DNA of 64,000 bases from Aerococcus sp. HMSC062A02 (GTDB lineage: Bacteria; Bacillota; Bacilli; Lactobacillales; Aerococcaceae), in NCBI RefSeq assembly GCF_001809535.1, contig NZ_KV797935.1, forward strand, positions 1 to 64,000, in the 5' to 3' direction. The notes under the pieces are model-generated. The model made no database searches and was not told where the DNA came from. It saw nothing but the letters and a program-made list of their open reading frames with translations. Of this stretch, positions 1 through 8,867 are shown piece by piece. A program made the position numbers and the translations under genes. Position 1 is the stretch's first letter, and every line of letters starts with the position of its first letter.

Positions 1-226
1 GGTTGCGCAGAAGTGGCTCCTCTTCACAAAATCCGTCGAAGGCCTTCAGCCTTCTCTGGTTTTTGGTTCCAGAGGTCTATTTCTCCCGCTAGCCCTCACA
101 CCCTTTAGTTGGGTTCGCAAGAGCAGCTTTGGGGTGCTTTCGCAAGTCGGAAACGTGCAAGCGGTGCTTGCCCTTATTCCGACTTACTCCAAGCATCCAA
201 AGCTAAACGTTCTTGCTCACACCCTT
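1..226. repeat. Tandem long-hairpin repeat, family A, copy 1 (cut by window start)
   Basis: Two consecutive imperfect long hairpins. Module A lies at 1-103 and lacks its first bases. Module B lies at 111-224, opens with GGGTTCGCAAGAGC and closes with GCTCACACCC. In module B the arms CTTTGG/CCAAAG and AGTCGGAA/TTCCGACT pair, with a small GCAAGC/GCTTGC hairpin at the tip. The same two modules, in the same order, recur at 5221-5454. There is no U-tract, so it does not look like a simple terminator. The element directly follows the malP stop codon. Confidence 0.75.
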
Positions 227-227
227 T

Positions 228-2495
228 TTAGATTTTCCAGATGTCTTCGTTATAGTCTTGGATGGTGCGGTCGGATGAGAAGAAGCCGGCTTGGGCGATG
301 TTGGTGAGAGCTTTTTTGGTCCAACTTTCTTGGTCTTCGTAGTCGGCGTAGACTTTTTCTTTGACGTCGATGAATTCTTCGAGGTCGATGAGGGCCATGA
401 ACCAGTCCTTGTACTTGATGTCTTCATGGAGACGGTAGAGGCGGTCGTGCTGGCCGAGCGCTAGGAGTTCGTCGCTTACAATGAAGTCAACTAAAGGTTT
501 GATGCGTTCACGGTGGTAGTAGTCAGCTAAGTGACGGTGGTAGTCGCCGGTTTCATACAGCTTGACAATGGTTTCACTGTCTTGACCGAAGACGTAGATA
601 TTGTCTTCACCCACACGTTCGGCGATCTCAACATTGGCCCCGTCTAGGGTACAGATGGTGAGGGCACCATTGAGCATGAATTTCATATTACCAGTCCCGC
701 TGGCTTCTTTGGAGGCCAAGGAAATTTGTTCTGAAATATCTGCTGCTGTGATGAGCTTCTCGGCACTGGTCACATTGTAGTTTTCAACCATGATAACTTG
801 GAGGTGAGGGCTCACATCAGGATCCTTAGCGATTAATTCAGATAAGCAGAGGATCAGATGGATAATGTCCTGGGCAATGGTATAGGCTGGGGCTGCCTTG
901 CCACCGAAGAGGATGGTAATCGGTGTGCTAGGGGCATTGCCTGCCTTGATATCCAAGTATTTGTGGATGATGTAGAGGGCAAGCATTTGCTGGCGTTTGT
1001 ATTCATGGAGTCGCTTGATTTGGACATCGATAATGGCATTATCGTGTAATTGGACGCCTTGTTGGTCAGCCAGGTATTCTTGGAGTTGCAGTTTATTGTG
1101 GTGCTTGATCTCTTGGAGGCGTTCCAAGCTATCTGCCTGGTCAATTTCTTTTTCAAAAGCTGTCAAGTCAGCATCCTTATGCCAATCTTGGCCAATCTTT
1201 TCATCCAGTAACTGGGTGAGCTCGGGATTGGCTGCCATGATCCAACGGCGGAAGGAAATACCATTCGTCTTGTTATTAAATTTGTCTGGATAAAGCTTAT
1301 AGAAAGGCTTGAGCTCAGAATTCTTCAGGATCTCAGTATGGAGCTTGGCTACGCCGTTAGTTGAGAAGGAGAAGTGGATAGCGATATGAGCCATATGAGC
1401 ACGGTCCTCCTGGTCGATGATTTGAACCGCTTCTTGGTCAGGATAGCGCGATCTAATTTCTTCATCCAATTGGCGAATAATCTTGGCGATTTCAGGTACC
1501 ACTTCGTCAATATAAGCCATGGGCCACTTCTCGAGGGCTTCGGCGAGGATGGTGTGGTTGGTGAAGGCAACTGTCTTTTCAATGACAGCTAGGGCTTCCT
1601 TGAATTCAAAACCATGGTAGTTGGTTAAGAGGCGGACAAATTCCGGAATAATGAAAGCTGGGTGGGTGTCATTGATTTGAACGACCGCATAGTCATAGAG
1701 GTCGTGGAGGTCGCTGCCCTTGGCCTTGGCTTCTTCAATAATCAATTGGGCTGCATTGGATACCATGAAGTATTGTTGGTAGATCCGCAAGAGGTTGCCC
1801 ACATAGTCTGAATCATCCGGATAGAGGAAGAGGGTCAGGTTTTGTGGGATATTCATCTTGTCAAAGTTAATGCTGTCCGCTTCAATAATATCGGAAGTTA
1901 CGGATTCCAAGTCGAAGAGGCGGAGGCGGTTATGGGCTTCTTGCTCAAAGCCTGGGATTTCGATCTCGTAGAGGCTGGATTTGAAGTTGAAGTGGCGGAA
2001 AGGAATCTCGTAAGAGGTCTCCGTCTTTACTAACCAATTCGGATGGTTGAGCCATTCATCTGGCACAGAAGCCTGTTGGTTGTCGCGGAAGACTTGGCGG
2101 AAGAGGCCGAAGTGATAGTTTAAGCCAATCCCGTCGCCATTAATCCCTAAAGAGGCAATGGAATCGAGGAAGCAGGCAGCTAGACGGCCTAGGCCTCCAT
2201 TCCCAAGAGAGGGTTCAGTTTCCGCTTTTTCTACGTCATGGAGTGACTTGCCATTGGCCTCGAGGACTTGGCTGACTTCATCATAGAGGGCAAGGTTGAT
2301 GAGGTTGGTGGTCAGAAGTTTCCCAACTAGGAATTCAGCTGAGATATAGTAGAGCTTTTTCTTCCCTTGATTAACAGGGGAATTAACCATTTGTTCTTGA
2401 ACATAGTCAAGTAGGACCTTATAAGTTTCTGCGTCAGAGAGATTGGCGAGTTCCTTCTTGAAGAGCTCCTTAGCGTGTTGTTCTAATGCGTGCAT
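228..2495 (-). CDS. malP: Maltodextrin/glycogen phosphorylase
   Basis: A 755-residue GT35 alpha-glucan phosphorylase that releases glucose-1-phosphate from maltodextrin or glycogen with a pyridoxal phosphate cofactor. The PLP signature SGTGNMKFMLNG is intact with its lysine near residue 605. EPSLGNGGLGRLAACFLDS near residues 92-110 and the active-site loop around NDTHPAF are also typical. The length is on the short side of the family, as in Lactobacillales MalP. The ATG is preceded by AAAGGAG, which lies inside the end of malQ, and only one base separates the genes, so they are cotranscribed and probably coupled. glgP is an alternative name. The adjacent malQ and LacI-type regulator favour maltodextrin use; no other glycogen genes are in the window. 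Confidence 0.93.
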   Translation of the reverse strand: MHALEQHAKELFKKELANLSDAETYKVLLDYVQEQMVNSPVNQGKKKLYYISAEFLVGKLLTTNLINLALYDEVSQVLEANGKSLHDVEKAETEPSLGNGGLGRLAACFLDSIASLGINGDGIGLNYHFGLFRQVFRDNQQASVPDEWLNHPNWLVKTETSYEIPFRHFNFKSSLYEIEIPGFEQEAHNRLRLFDLESVTSDIIEADSINFDKMNIPQNLTLFLYPDDSDYVGNLLRIYQQYFMVSNAAQLIIEEAKAKGSDLHDLYDYAVVQINDTHPAFIIPEFVRLLTNYHGFEFKEALAVIEKTVAFTNHTILAEALEKWPMAYIDEVVPEIAKIIRQLDEEIRSRYPDQEAVQIIDQEDRAHMAHIAIHFSFSTNGVAKLHTEILKNSELKPFYKLYPDKFNNKTNGISFRRWIMAANPELTQLLDEKIGQDWHKDADLTAFEKEIDQADSLERLQEIKHHNKLQLQEYLADQQGVQLHDNAIIDVQIKRLHEYKRQQMLALYIIHKYLDIKAGNAPSTPITILFGGKAAPAYTIAQDIIHLILCLSELIAKDPDVSPHLQVIMVENYNVTSAEKLITAADISEQISLASKEASGTGNMKFMLNGALTICTLDGANVEIAERVGEDNIYVFGQDSETIVKLYETGDYHRHLADYYHRERIKPLVDFIVSDELLALGQHDRLYRLHEDIKYKDWFMALIDLEEFIDVKEKVYADYEDQESWTKKALTNIAQAGFFSSDRTIQDYNEDIWKI

Positions 2496-2496
2496 G

Positions 2497-4032
2497 TTAG
2501 TCTCCTTTGTTTGTAATACTTGTGCCTAACTTAAATTTAGGATTTGCACGGAAGTAGGTTTCCGTTAAGTCTGTCAATTGTTCATAAACGTCAGCTGTTA
2601 GGGCATCTTCTGCCATGCGCCATTGCCAATTGCAACCGATGGTGGAGGGCGTATTCATCCGAGCGCGGTTGCCCAGATTTAATAAATCCTGCATGGTGTA
2701 GATGGCGATTTGACTGCTTGAAGCAGCGATTCCCCGGTTGAGGGCATGGGAAGCTGCTTCGGCTTTTCTTCGATTTAAGTAAGCGTCCACTTGATCGCGT
2801 TGGGCTTGGTTAGCGCTTTCTTCGTACCAACCGCGTGCGGTCTCATTATCGTGGGTCCCTACATAAGCTATTGTATTGGCATAATAGTGGTGTGGCAAGT
2901 CTAAGCTGTCTGTTTTTCCGTTAAAAGCAAATTGTAAAATTTTCATTCCGGGATAGCCAGTCGCTTCTCGCATTTCAATGACTTCATCGGTCATAAAACC
3001 TAAGTCTTCAGCAATAATTGCTAGGTCACCAAGGGCGTCCTTTAAGGCTTTGAAGAGCTTTAGGCCCGGTCCCTTGGTCCAGTGGCCTGAAGCGGCTGTT
3101 TCAGAACCATAAGGCACTTCCCAGAAGGACTCAAAGCCGCGGAAGTGGTCGATGCGAACAATATCGTACATTTCAAAGCTCTTGGCCATGCGCTGGATCC
3201 ACCATTGATAGCCCTGGTCAGCCATATAGTCCCAGTCATAAATCGGGTTCCCCCAGTACTGGCCAGTATCTGAGAAATTATCGGGTGGCGTTCCCGCAAC
3301 GGTCAAGGGATCTTTATTGGCATCTGTTTTGAACATAGCCGGCTGGGTCCACATTTCAACACTGTCACGGGCCACATAGATCGGCATGTCGCCAATGATT
3401 TGGATATGCTTTTGATTGGCGTAGGCCTTGAGAGCTTCCCATTGTTTGAAGAAGAAGTATTGGGTAATCAGGTGGTAGTTGTAGCGGTCGGCATGGTCCC
3501 GGCAGAGGGCCTTGACTTGGTCAACCTGGTAGGTCCGGTAGGCTTCTGGCCAATCGTACCAAGCCTTTAAGTCGAAGGATTCTTTGACGGTCATGTACTG
3601 GCAGAAAGCTTCCAGCCAATCCTGGTTAGCTTGGACAAAGTCTTTGAAGTCTCTGCTCTTGTCTTTCTTAGCTTTTTGGAAGCTGGCGACGGCTTTTTCC
3701 AGGAGAGGACGGCGGGCCTTGAAAATGCGCCCATAGTCCACGACTTCCGGATTCTTAGCAAATGATAGATCTTCGAGATCGGAAGCTTTTAGGTAGCCTG
3801 CTTCAACTAAACGGTCGAAGTCGATCAGATGGGTGTTGCCGGCAAAGGCCGAAAAGGATTGGTAGGGGGAGTCCCCGTAACTCGTTGTGGTCAGAGGTAA
3901 GATCTGCCAGTAAGATTGCTTGCACGCACTTAGAAAATCGACAAATTCATATGCAGCCCGGCCGAAACTGCCGATGCCATAGGGGCTGGCTAAGGATGTA
4001 ATATGTAGTAAAACCCCACTTGTTCTTTCCAT
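2497..4032 (-). CDS. malQ: 4-alpha-glucanotransferase
   Basis: A 511-residue GH77 amylomaltase (disproportionating enzyme) that transfers glucan segments between maltodextrins and makes longer chains for MalP. Visible family motifs are LPLTTTSYGDSPYQSFSAFA near the N-terminus, VRIDHFRGFESFW with the nucleophile Asp, IAEDLG, and GTHDNETARGW with the third catalytic Asp. The frame opens five codons earlier at a TTG, but the ATG at 4032 has GGGAGG seven bases upstream and was chosen. It is the first gene of the malQ-malP operon, divergent from the LacI-type gene, and its promoter carries an operator. Confidence 0.93.
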   Translation of the reverse strand: MERTSGVLLHITSLASPYGIGSFGRAAYEFVDFLSACKQSYWQILPLTTTSYGDSPYQSFSAFAGNTHLIDFDRLVEAGYLKASDLEDLSFAKNPEVVDYGRIFKARRPLLEKAVASFQKAKKDKSRDFKDFVQANQDWLEAFCQYMTVKESFDLKAWYDWPEAYRTYQVDQVKALCRDHADRYNYHLITQYFFFKQWEALKAYANQKHIQIIGDMPIYVARDSVEMWTQPAMFKTDANKDPLTVAGTPPDNFSDTGQYWGNPIYDWDYMADQGYQWWIQRMAKSFEMYDIVRIDHFRGFESFWEVPYGSETAASGHWTKGPGLKLFKALKDALGDLAIIAEDLGFMTDEVIEMREATGYPGMKILQFAFNGKTDSLDLPHHYYANTIAYVGTHDNETARGWYEESANQAQRDQVDAYLNRRKAEAASHALNRGIAASSSQIAIYTMQDLLNLGNRARMNTPSTIGCNWQWRMAEDALTADVYEQLTDLTETYFRANPKFKLGTSITNKGD

Positions 4033-4084
4033 AAAGAAGCCTCCCAATCTAAAATTTTGATAATATGATGGCGTTTACAAACTC

Positions 4085-4123
4085 ATTATAGTAAACTTAG
4101 ACCATAAGCGCAAACGTTTTCTT
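4085..4123 (-). promoter_or_regulatory. malQP promoter with overlapping LacI/MalR-type operator
   Basis: On the minus strand a TTGCGC -35 (4108-4113) and a perfect TATAAT -10 (4085-4090) are 17 bases apart. The -35 box lies inside the near-palindrome GCGCAAACGTTTTCTT (4108-4123), which matches the CGCAAACGTTTGCG-type core bound by MalR and other LacI-family proteins. A bound repressor would block this -35. The site also sits just upstream of the divergent regulator gene, so autoregulation is possible. Confidence 0.75.
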
Positions 4124-4147
4124 AAATAAAAAGAAAGGGTGTCGAAT

Positions 4148-5152
4148 ATGACTGTAACCATTAAAGATGTCGCTGAGGCCTCAGGGGTTGCTCCTTCGAC
4201 GGTCTCCCGGGTGATTGCTGATAACCCATCTATTAGCCAAGCTACCAAGGAGAAAGTTCGCCAGGTAATGGCTGACCTCCACTACTATCCCAACTATAAT
4301 GCTCGACGCTTAGCCAGCCGCAAATCACGGACGGTAGGGATTGTCCTCCCGGCGGCTAGTGATGCCTTCTACCGTAATCCCTTCTTCCCAACAGTTGTCA
4401 GAGGGATTAATGAAGCAGCAAGCCAGGCCCAGTATGCTCTCCTCTTATCGACAGGGGAGGGTGACCAGGCGCGTTTGGACCATCTTCAGAATATGATCCT
4501 CGGTAAGCAAGTGGAAGGACTCATTTTCCTCTATGCTAGCCGTGAAGATCCTCTCTTGCAATTCGCTCTTAGCCAGGACTGTCCCTTGGTCGTGATCGGT
4601 AATCTGCCCGGAATCGATGTGAACCGGGTCGACAATGATAACCCGGTCATCGCCTACCAGGCCACCCACCACTTAATTGAGCGAGGGGCGAAGAAACTTG
4701 CCTTTATTGGCGGCGATCCTAAGCAGCAGTTCGTTAAGGAACGTTTGGCTGGCTTCAGCCGGGCCATGGAAGAGGCAGGGTTGGACCTAGCAGAAGAGGT
4801 GATTTATAATGATTTGCCCTTCCTCCAGTCCCCCGGTTATGAGCTAGCGCGTCGAGAACTCCTTAAAAAAGACTTTGATGCCTTTGTTTTTGCTGACCAA
4901 CTATTGGCAGAAGGTGCCTATCAAGCTATGCGGCAATCAGGACTTGATCCATCTTGGATGGTAACTTTTAAAGCCTACAGTGATCCGGACTTGGGCCAAA
5001 TCGAGGGCTATCCCTACTTTGATCTCCACAGCCAAGACTTGGGCTATCAAGCCATGCAGGTACTTCTAGAAGTCCTCGCTCAAGCAGAAGATGCTCACTC
5101 CCAACGCTATATCTACCAATGTGTGACGAGTGATTTTATCTCTAATGAGTAG
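4148..5152 (+). CDS. malR: LacI-family transcriptional regulator, probable maltodextrin repressor
   Basis: A 334-residue LacI/GalR repressor. The N-terminal helix-turn-helix VTIKDVAEASGVAPSTVSRVI and hinge YYPNYNARRLASRKSRTVGIVLP are followed by a periplasmic-binding-protein-like effector domain. The ATG at 4148 was chosen over a GTG three codons earlier because AGAAAGGG lies eight bases before it. It is divergent from malQP with the operator between them, which makes control of malQP by maltose or maltodextrin likely. The gene symbol rests on context and is less certain than the family. Confidence 0.85.
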   Translation: MTVTIKDVAEASGVAPSTVSRVIADNPSISQATKEKVRQVMADLHYYPNYNARRLASRKSRTVGIVLPAASDAFYRNPFFPTVVRGINEAASQAQYALLLSTGEGDQARLDHLQNMILGKQVEGLIFLYASREDPLLQFALSQDCPLVVIGNLPGIDVNRVDNDNPVIAYQATHHLIERGAKKLAFIGGDPKQQFVKERLAGFSRAMEEAGLDLAEEVIYNDLPFLQSPGYELARRELLKKDFDAFVFADQLLAEGAYQAMRQSGLDPSWMVTFKAYSDPDLGQIEGYPYFDLHSQDLGYQAMQVLLEVLAQAEDAHSQRYIYQCVTSDFISNE

Positions 5153-5220
5153 GCAGCTTAGGGTAAAACTGCTTCCAGTGAACGAAAGCTGACCGCCATC
5201 CCTCATACCCTGGTGTAGTC

Positions 5221-5454
5221 GGGTTCGGTCGCGCAGAAGTGGCTCCTCTTCACAAAACGCCGTCGAAGACTTTCAGTCTTCTCTGTTGCTTTGCTCCAGA
5301 GGTCCACTTCTACCCGCGCGCCCTCACACCCTTGATTAGTTGGGTTCACAGTTGCAAACTTGAAGTGACTTCACCCAAGCGGAACGACCGGCTAAAGCCG
5401 CTCTTTTCCGCTTGGGCTCCAGTCATTCAAATCTGAACGCAACTGCTCACACCC
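5221..5454. repeat. Tandem long-hairpin repeat, family A, copy 2
   Basis: Two hairpin modules, 5221-5331 and 5342-5454, each opening GGGTTC and closing CTCACACCC. Module A arms are GCGCAGAAGTGG/CCACTTCTACCCGCGC. Module B arms are GGGTTCACAGTTGC/GCAACTGCTCACACCC and CCCAAGCGGAA/TTCCGCTTGGG, with a GGCTAAAGCC tip. Compared with copy 1, both arms of module B have changed together (AGTCGGAA/TTCCGACT against AAGCGGAA/TTCCGCTT), so pairing is conserved. A stub ending CCTCATACCC just upstream (5200-5210) suggests a truncated third module. It fills most of the 420-base gap between the regulator and the PTS gene. Confidence 0.78.
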
Positions 5455-5483
5455 TTGATTATGTAATCGTTTTAAAATATACC

Positions 5484-5538
5484 TTTACAAAAAAATGGGG
5501 GAGTGTTATACTTTGCTCGAACAATGAAAACGATTTCG
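5484..5538 (+). promoter_or_regulatory. Promoter and cre site of the PTS gene
   Basis: TTTACA (5484-5489) and TATACT (5507-5512) are separated by exactly 17 bases. Just downstream, ATGAAAACGATTTCG (5524-5538) fits the CcpA cre consensus WTGNAANCGNWNNCW at 14 of 15 positions. Its placement around the start of transcription is where CcpA blocks initiation, so the PTS gene is probably under catabolite repression. Confidence 0.75.
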
Positions 5539-5572
5539 TTAACTTAGCCAAAATTTTAAAATAAGGAGTTGG

Positions 5573-7282
5573 ATGATGATGAACAGTATCAAGAGAATTT
5601 TCTCTTTTGATTTTTGGCAACAATTTGGTAAAGCCTTGATGGTTGTTATTGCCGTTATGCCTGCAGCTGGTTTAATGATTAGTATAGGGAAGGCCTTGCC
5701 ATTGATTAATCCTGACTGGGCCTGGTTAATTACGACGAGTGGAGTGATTGAGAATATCGGTTGGGCGATTATTTCCAACCTCCACCTCTTATTTGCTGTG
5801 GCAATCGGTGGTTCTTGGGCCAAGGAAAGGGCAGGGGGAGCTTTTGCGGCTGTCACAGCTTTTATCCTGATTAACCGGATTACAGGGTCTATCTTTGGGG
5901 TGACAATGGATATGTTGCTGGACCCTAGTGGCCAAGCGGTGACCCATACCTTGTTTGGTCAAGAGATTCCGGTGAATGGTTATTTTGTTAATGTGCTCGG
6001 CGCGCCTGCCCTTAACTTGGGCGTTTTTGTGGGGATTATTGCGGGTTTCCTTGGTGCTAATGCTTATAACAAGTACTACAATTATCGCAAGCTGCCTGAT
6101 GCCTTGTCTTTCTTTAACGGCAAGCGTTTCGTTCCCTTTGTAGTGATTCTTTGGTCAGCTATTGTGTCGATCATTCTTGCCTTTATTTGGCCGGTGATTC
6201 AAACGGGGATCAATTCATTCGGTCAATGGATTGCCAATTCTCAAGATACGGCGCCAGTGCTGGCTCCCTTCCTCTTCGGGACCTTGGAACGTTTGCTCTT
6301 ACCATTTGGTCTCCACCACATGTTGACGATTCCCATTAACTATACTCAATTGGGCGGGACTTATGAGATCTTAACTGGCGCTCAAGCTGGTCAGCAAGTT
6401 CTCGGCCAAGACCCTCTCTGGTTGGCCTGGGCTTCTGATCTGATGAACTTACGCCGGGCCGGGGATACCAGCCAAATTCATTATTTGCTCGAAAACTTCG
6501 TGCCGGCTCGTTTCAAGGTTGGACAAATGATTGGTTCTATGGGGATTTTGATGGGTTTAACCTTGGCTATGTACCGCAATGTGGATAAGGATAAACGCGA
6601 CAAGTACAAGTCCATGTTCCTCTCGGCTGCTATTGCGGTCTTCCTGACCGGGGTCACCGAACCCTTGGAATACATGTTTATGTTTGCTGCGATGCCGCTC
6701 TACATTGTCTATGCCCTCATCCAAGGTGTAGCCTTTGCCATGGCAGATATCATTAACTTGCGCGTCCATTCTTTCGGCGTTATTGAATTGTTGACTCGGA
6801 CACCGTTGATCATCAATGCCGGCCTACTAGGGGACCTGGTTAATTTCATTATTTGCTGCCTGGTCTTTGCGGTATTGACCTATTTCATTGCAAGCTTCAT
6901 GATCAAACGCTTCGGCTATGCTACGCCAGGTCGGATGGGGAACTACGAGAATGCCAACCCAGAAGAGACTAGCAGTGGGGAAGAAGCTAGTGCGGATCCT
7001 AAGGGGTCGGGCGATGCTCAAATTGACCAAGTCATCCGTCTCTTAGGGGGATCAGATAATATCGATAACGTTGATGCCTGCATGACCCGGCTGAGAGTAT
7101 CGGTGAAGGATACGGACTTAGTGGGGACGGAGAAACAGTGGAAAGACGCTGGGGCGATGGGCCTCATTATCAAGGAACAAGGGGTCCAAGCCGTTTATGG
7201 CCCTAAAGCCGACAACCTTAAAAATGATGTTCAAGACGCCTTAGATCGTCATGTTCACCTTGATGCCATTGAAAAAGAATAA
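5573..7282 (+). CDS. PTS EIICB permease, glucose/maltose family
   Basis: A 569-residue fusion of the membrane EIIC domain (about residues 1-450, about ten hydrophobic segments, with LPFGLHHMLTIP and VTEPLEYMFMF signatures of the glucose superfamily) to a C-terminal EIIB domain (from about 480) whose phosphorylated cysteine is in DACMTRLRVS. No EIIA domain is present, so a separate EIIA must supply phosphate. It takes up and phosphorylates a glucoside. The neighbouring malQP genes make maltose (MalT-like) a reasonable guess, and glucose is possible. Three successive ATG codons (5573, 5576, 5579) follow AAGGAG; the second or third has the better spacing. Confidence 0.85.
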   Translation: MMMNSIKRIFSFDFWQQFGKALMVVIAVMPAAGLMISIGKALPLINPDWAWLITTSGVIENIGWAIISNLHLLFAVAIGGSWAKERAGGAFAAVTAFILINRITGSIFGVTMDMLLDPSGQAVTHTLFGQEIPVNGYFVNVLGAPALNLGVFVGIIAGFLGANAYNKYYNYRKLPDALSFFNGKRFVPFVVILWSAIVSIILAFIWPVIQTGINSFGQWIANSQDTAPVLAPFLFGTLERLLLPFGLHHMLTIPINYTQLGGTYEILTGAQAGQQVLGQDPLWLAWASDLMNLRRAGDTSQIHYLLENFVPARFKVGQMIGSMGILMGLTLAMYRNVDKDKRDKYKSMFLSAAIAVFLTGVTEPLEYMFMFAAMPLYIVYALIQGVAFAMADIINLRVHSFGVIELLTRTPLIINAGLLGDLVNFIICCLVFAVLTYFIASFMIKRFGYATPGRMGNYENANPEETSSGEEASADPKGSGDAQIDQVIRLLGGSDNIDNVDACMTRLRVSVKDTDLVGTEKQWKDAGAMGLIIKEQGVQAVYGPKADNLKNDVQDALDRHVHLDAIEKE

Positions 7283-7338
7283 AAAAGCTTAAGGATTGGC
7301 TCTGCCAGTCCTTCTGCTCTTGTTAGGAGGAAATCATA

Positions 7339-8163
7339 TTGAAATTACTCAGCCTGAACTGCCACTCCTGGATTGAAGACCAACAAGAAGTGAAAATCAA
7401 ACAGATTATTGACCATATTGTTCAAGAAGACTATGATTTCATTGCCTTACAGGAAGTCAATCAATTGCGAGAAAGCCCCTTGCTTGATCAAGTGGGGGAT
7501 ACCTTCTTCCCCTGCCAAGACCAGTGCCCCATTCGTGAGGATAATTTTGCCTATGTCCTGGTGAAGGGCTTAGAAGATCAGGGCTTGACGTATTTTTGGG
7601 CCTGGGCCTTTAACCACATTGGCTTTGATCGATACGAAGAGGGGGTAGCTCTCTTGTCTAAGCGGCCTTTTAGCCCCCAACGCTGCCTCCTATCAGCTGA
7701 GGATGAGCCTGAAGACTATCGGACGCGGGCGATGATCTTGGCTGATTTCCCTGACATTGATCTGCAAGTGGCCTCCCTCCACTTATCTTGGTGGTCGGAC
7801 CAGGTTGAAGAAGGGTTCCAATATGAATGGGACCGTATTCGGAAGGCATTTGAGAATTTCCAAAGTCCCAGCTTATTGATGGGGGACTTCAATGCACCGA
7901 GCCATATTGAAGGCGAATCCTATAGCTTGACCCAGGCTGCTGGGCTTGGGGATGCTTACCATCTAGCAGCTGTTTGCGAGGGCGACTATAGTATGGGCCC
8001 AGGGATTGCAGGTTGGTCCGATACAGACCGATCTCAACGTATTGACCTGATTTTGATGACAGATGATTTTGAAGTCGCTCGTTATCAAAGTCAATTTGAC
8101 GGGGTTAGGGGGCCGATTGTTTCTGACCATTATGGGATTAGTGCTGTGATTAATCTACAATAA
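7339..8163 (+). CDS. Endonuclease/exonuclease/phosphatase-family protein
   Basis: A 274-residue protein with the EEP metallo-hydrolase fold: SLNCHSW at the N-terminus, ALQEVNQ with the metal-binding Glu, SLHLSWW, LMGDFNAPS and a final SDHYGISAVI. Substrate cannot be told from sequence; relatives cut DNA, phospholipid or phosphorylated sugars. It starts with TTG after AGGAGG. It follows the PTS gene by 56 bases and is probably cotranscribed, which hints at a role in sugar-phosphate handling rather than DNA repair. It ends at a strong terminator. Confidence 0.8.
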   Translation: MKLLSLNCHSWIEDQQEVKIKQIIDHIVQEDYDFIALQEVNQLRESPLLDQVGDTFFPCQDQCPIREDNFAYVLVKGLEDQGLTYFWAWAFNHIGFDRYEEGVALLSKRPFSPQRCLLSAEDEPEDYRTRAMILADFPDIDLQVASLHLSWWSDQVEEGFQYEWDRIRKAFENFQSPSLLMGDFNAPSHIEGESYSLTQAAGLGDAYHLAAVCEGDYSMGPGIAGWSDTDRSQRIDLILMTDDFEVARYQSQFDGVRGPIVSDHYGISAVINLQ

Positions 8164-8170
8164 AATGAAG

Positions 8171-8208
8171 ACACCCACTGGTTGATTTTGACCAGTGGGT
8201 GTTTATTT
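8171..8208 (+). terminator. Rho-independent terminator after the PTS operon
   Basis: Perfect stem ACACCCACTGGT/ACCAGTGGGTGT with an eight-base loop, followed by TTTATTT. Confidence 0.9.
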
Positions 8209-8224
8209 AGAGAAGCTATTTTGC

Positions 8225-8671
8225 TTAGTCTTGAGCGTTTTCGATGGCTGCAATTTTGTCGAGACGTTTTTGGTGGCGGCCGCCTTCGTAGTCCGCATCT
8301 AACCAAGCGTCAACGATCATGAGGGCGAGGCCAGGGCCTAGCACTCGAGCACCTAGGCAGAGCACGTTAGCATTGTTGTGGGCCTTAGTTGCTTGGGCAG
8401 AGAAGACGTCACCGCAGAGGGCAGCGCGGATGCCTTTTTCTTTGTTGGCTGTGATGGACATGCCAATGCCAGTCCCGCAGATGAGGATGCCGTAGTCCAC
8501 ACGTTCTTCTTGGACGGCGTGGGTCACCGCATGGGCAAAATCAGGATAGTCGACGGACTCACTGCTGTCTGTTCCGTAATTGACTACCTCGATGCCGCGT
8601 TCTTCTAAGTGGTCGGTAATTAAAGCCTTGAGGTCAACGCCACCATGGTCAGCGCCAATTGCAATTTTCAT
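8225..8671 (-). CDS. rpiB: Ribose-5-phosphate isomerase B
   Basis: A 148-residue RpiB/LacAB-fold protein that interconverts ribulose-5-phosphate and ribose-5-phosphate in the pentose phosphate pathway. IAIGADHGG, the catalytic Cys/Thr in ILICGTGIGMSITANK, and the HNNANVLCLGARV segment are all present. The length is normal for the family. It starts at ATG with AAAGGAGC upstream. It is monocistronic and convergent with the PTS operon. LacA/LacB subunits look similar, but no paired gene is adjacent. Confidence 0.9.
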   Translation of the reverse strand: MKIAIGADHGGVDLKALITDHLEERGIEVVNYGTDSSESVDYPDFAHAVTHAVQEERVDYGILICGTGIGMSITANKEKGIRAALCGDVFSAQATKAHNNANVLCLGARVLGPGLALMIVDAWLDADYEGGRHQKRLDKIAAIENAQD

Positions 8672-8867
8672 TTTTGGAAAGCTCCTTTACTGATATAATC
8701 TGCTTCTTTTATAACGCACTTTGCCTGAAGATGCAAGTTTTTTGCAAGCAAGCAGGAGAATTTCCAATTTTAAAATTTTTTAAGGAAAAAAAGACACCGC
8801 CAGCTTGAAAACTAGCTATAATAGGTCTATGCTTCTTAGCGAAAATGGAACTAGAGGTGCTGCTTTT

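Noticed and set aside
1-226. Family A hairpins as the terminator of malP
   Set aside because: No T-run follows either module and the same modules occur downstream of a gene in the other orientation, so a simple terminator role is not supported.
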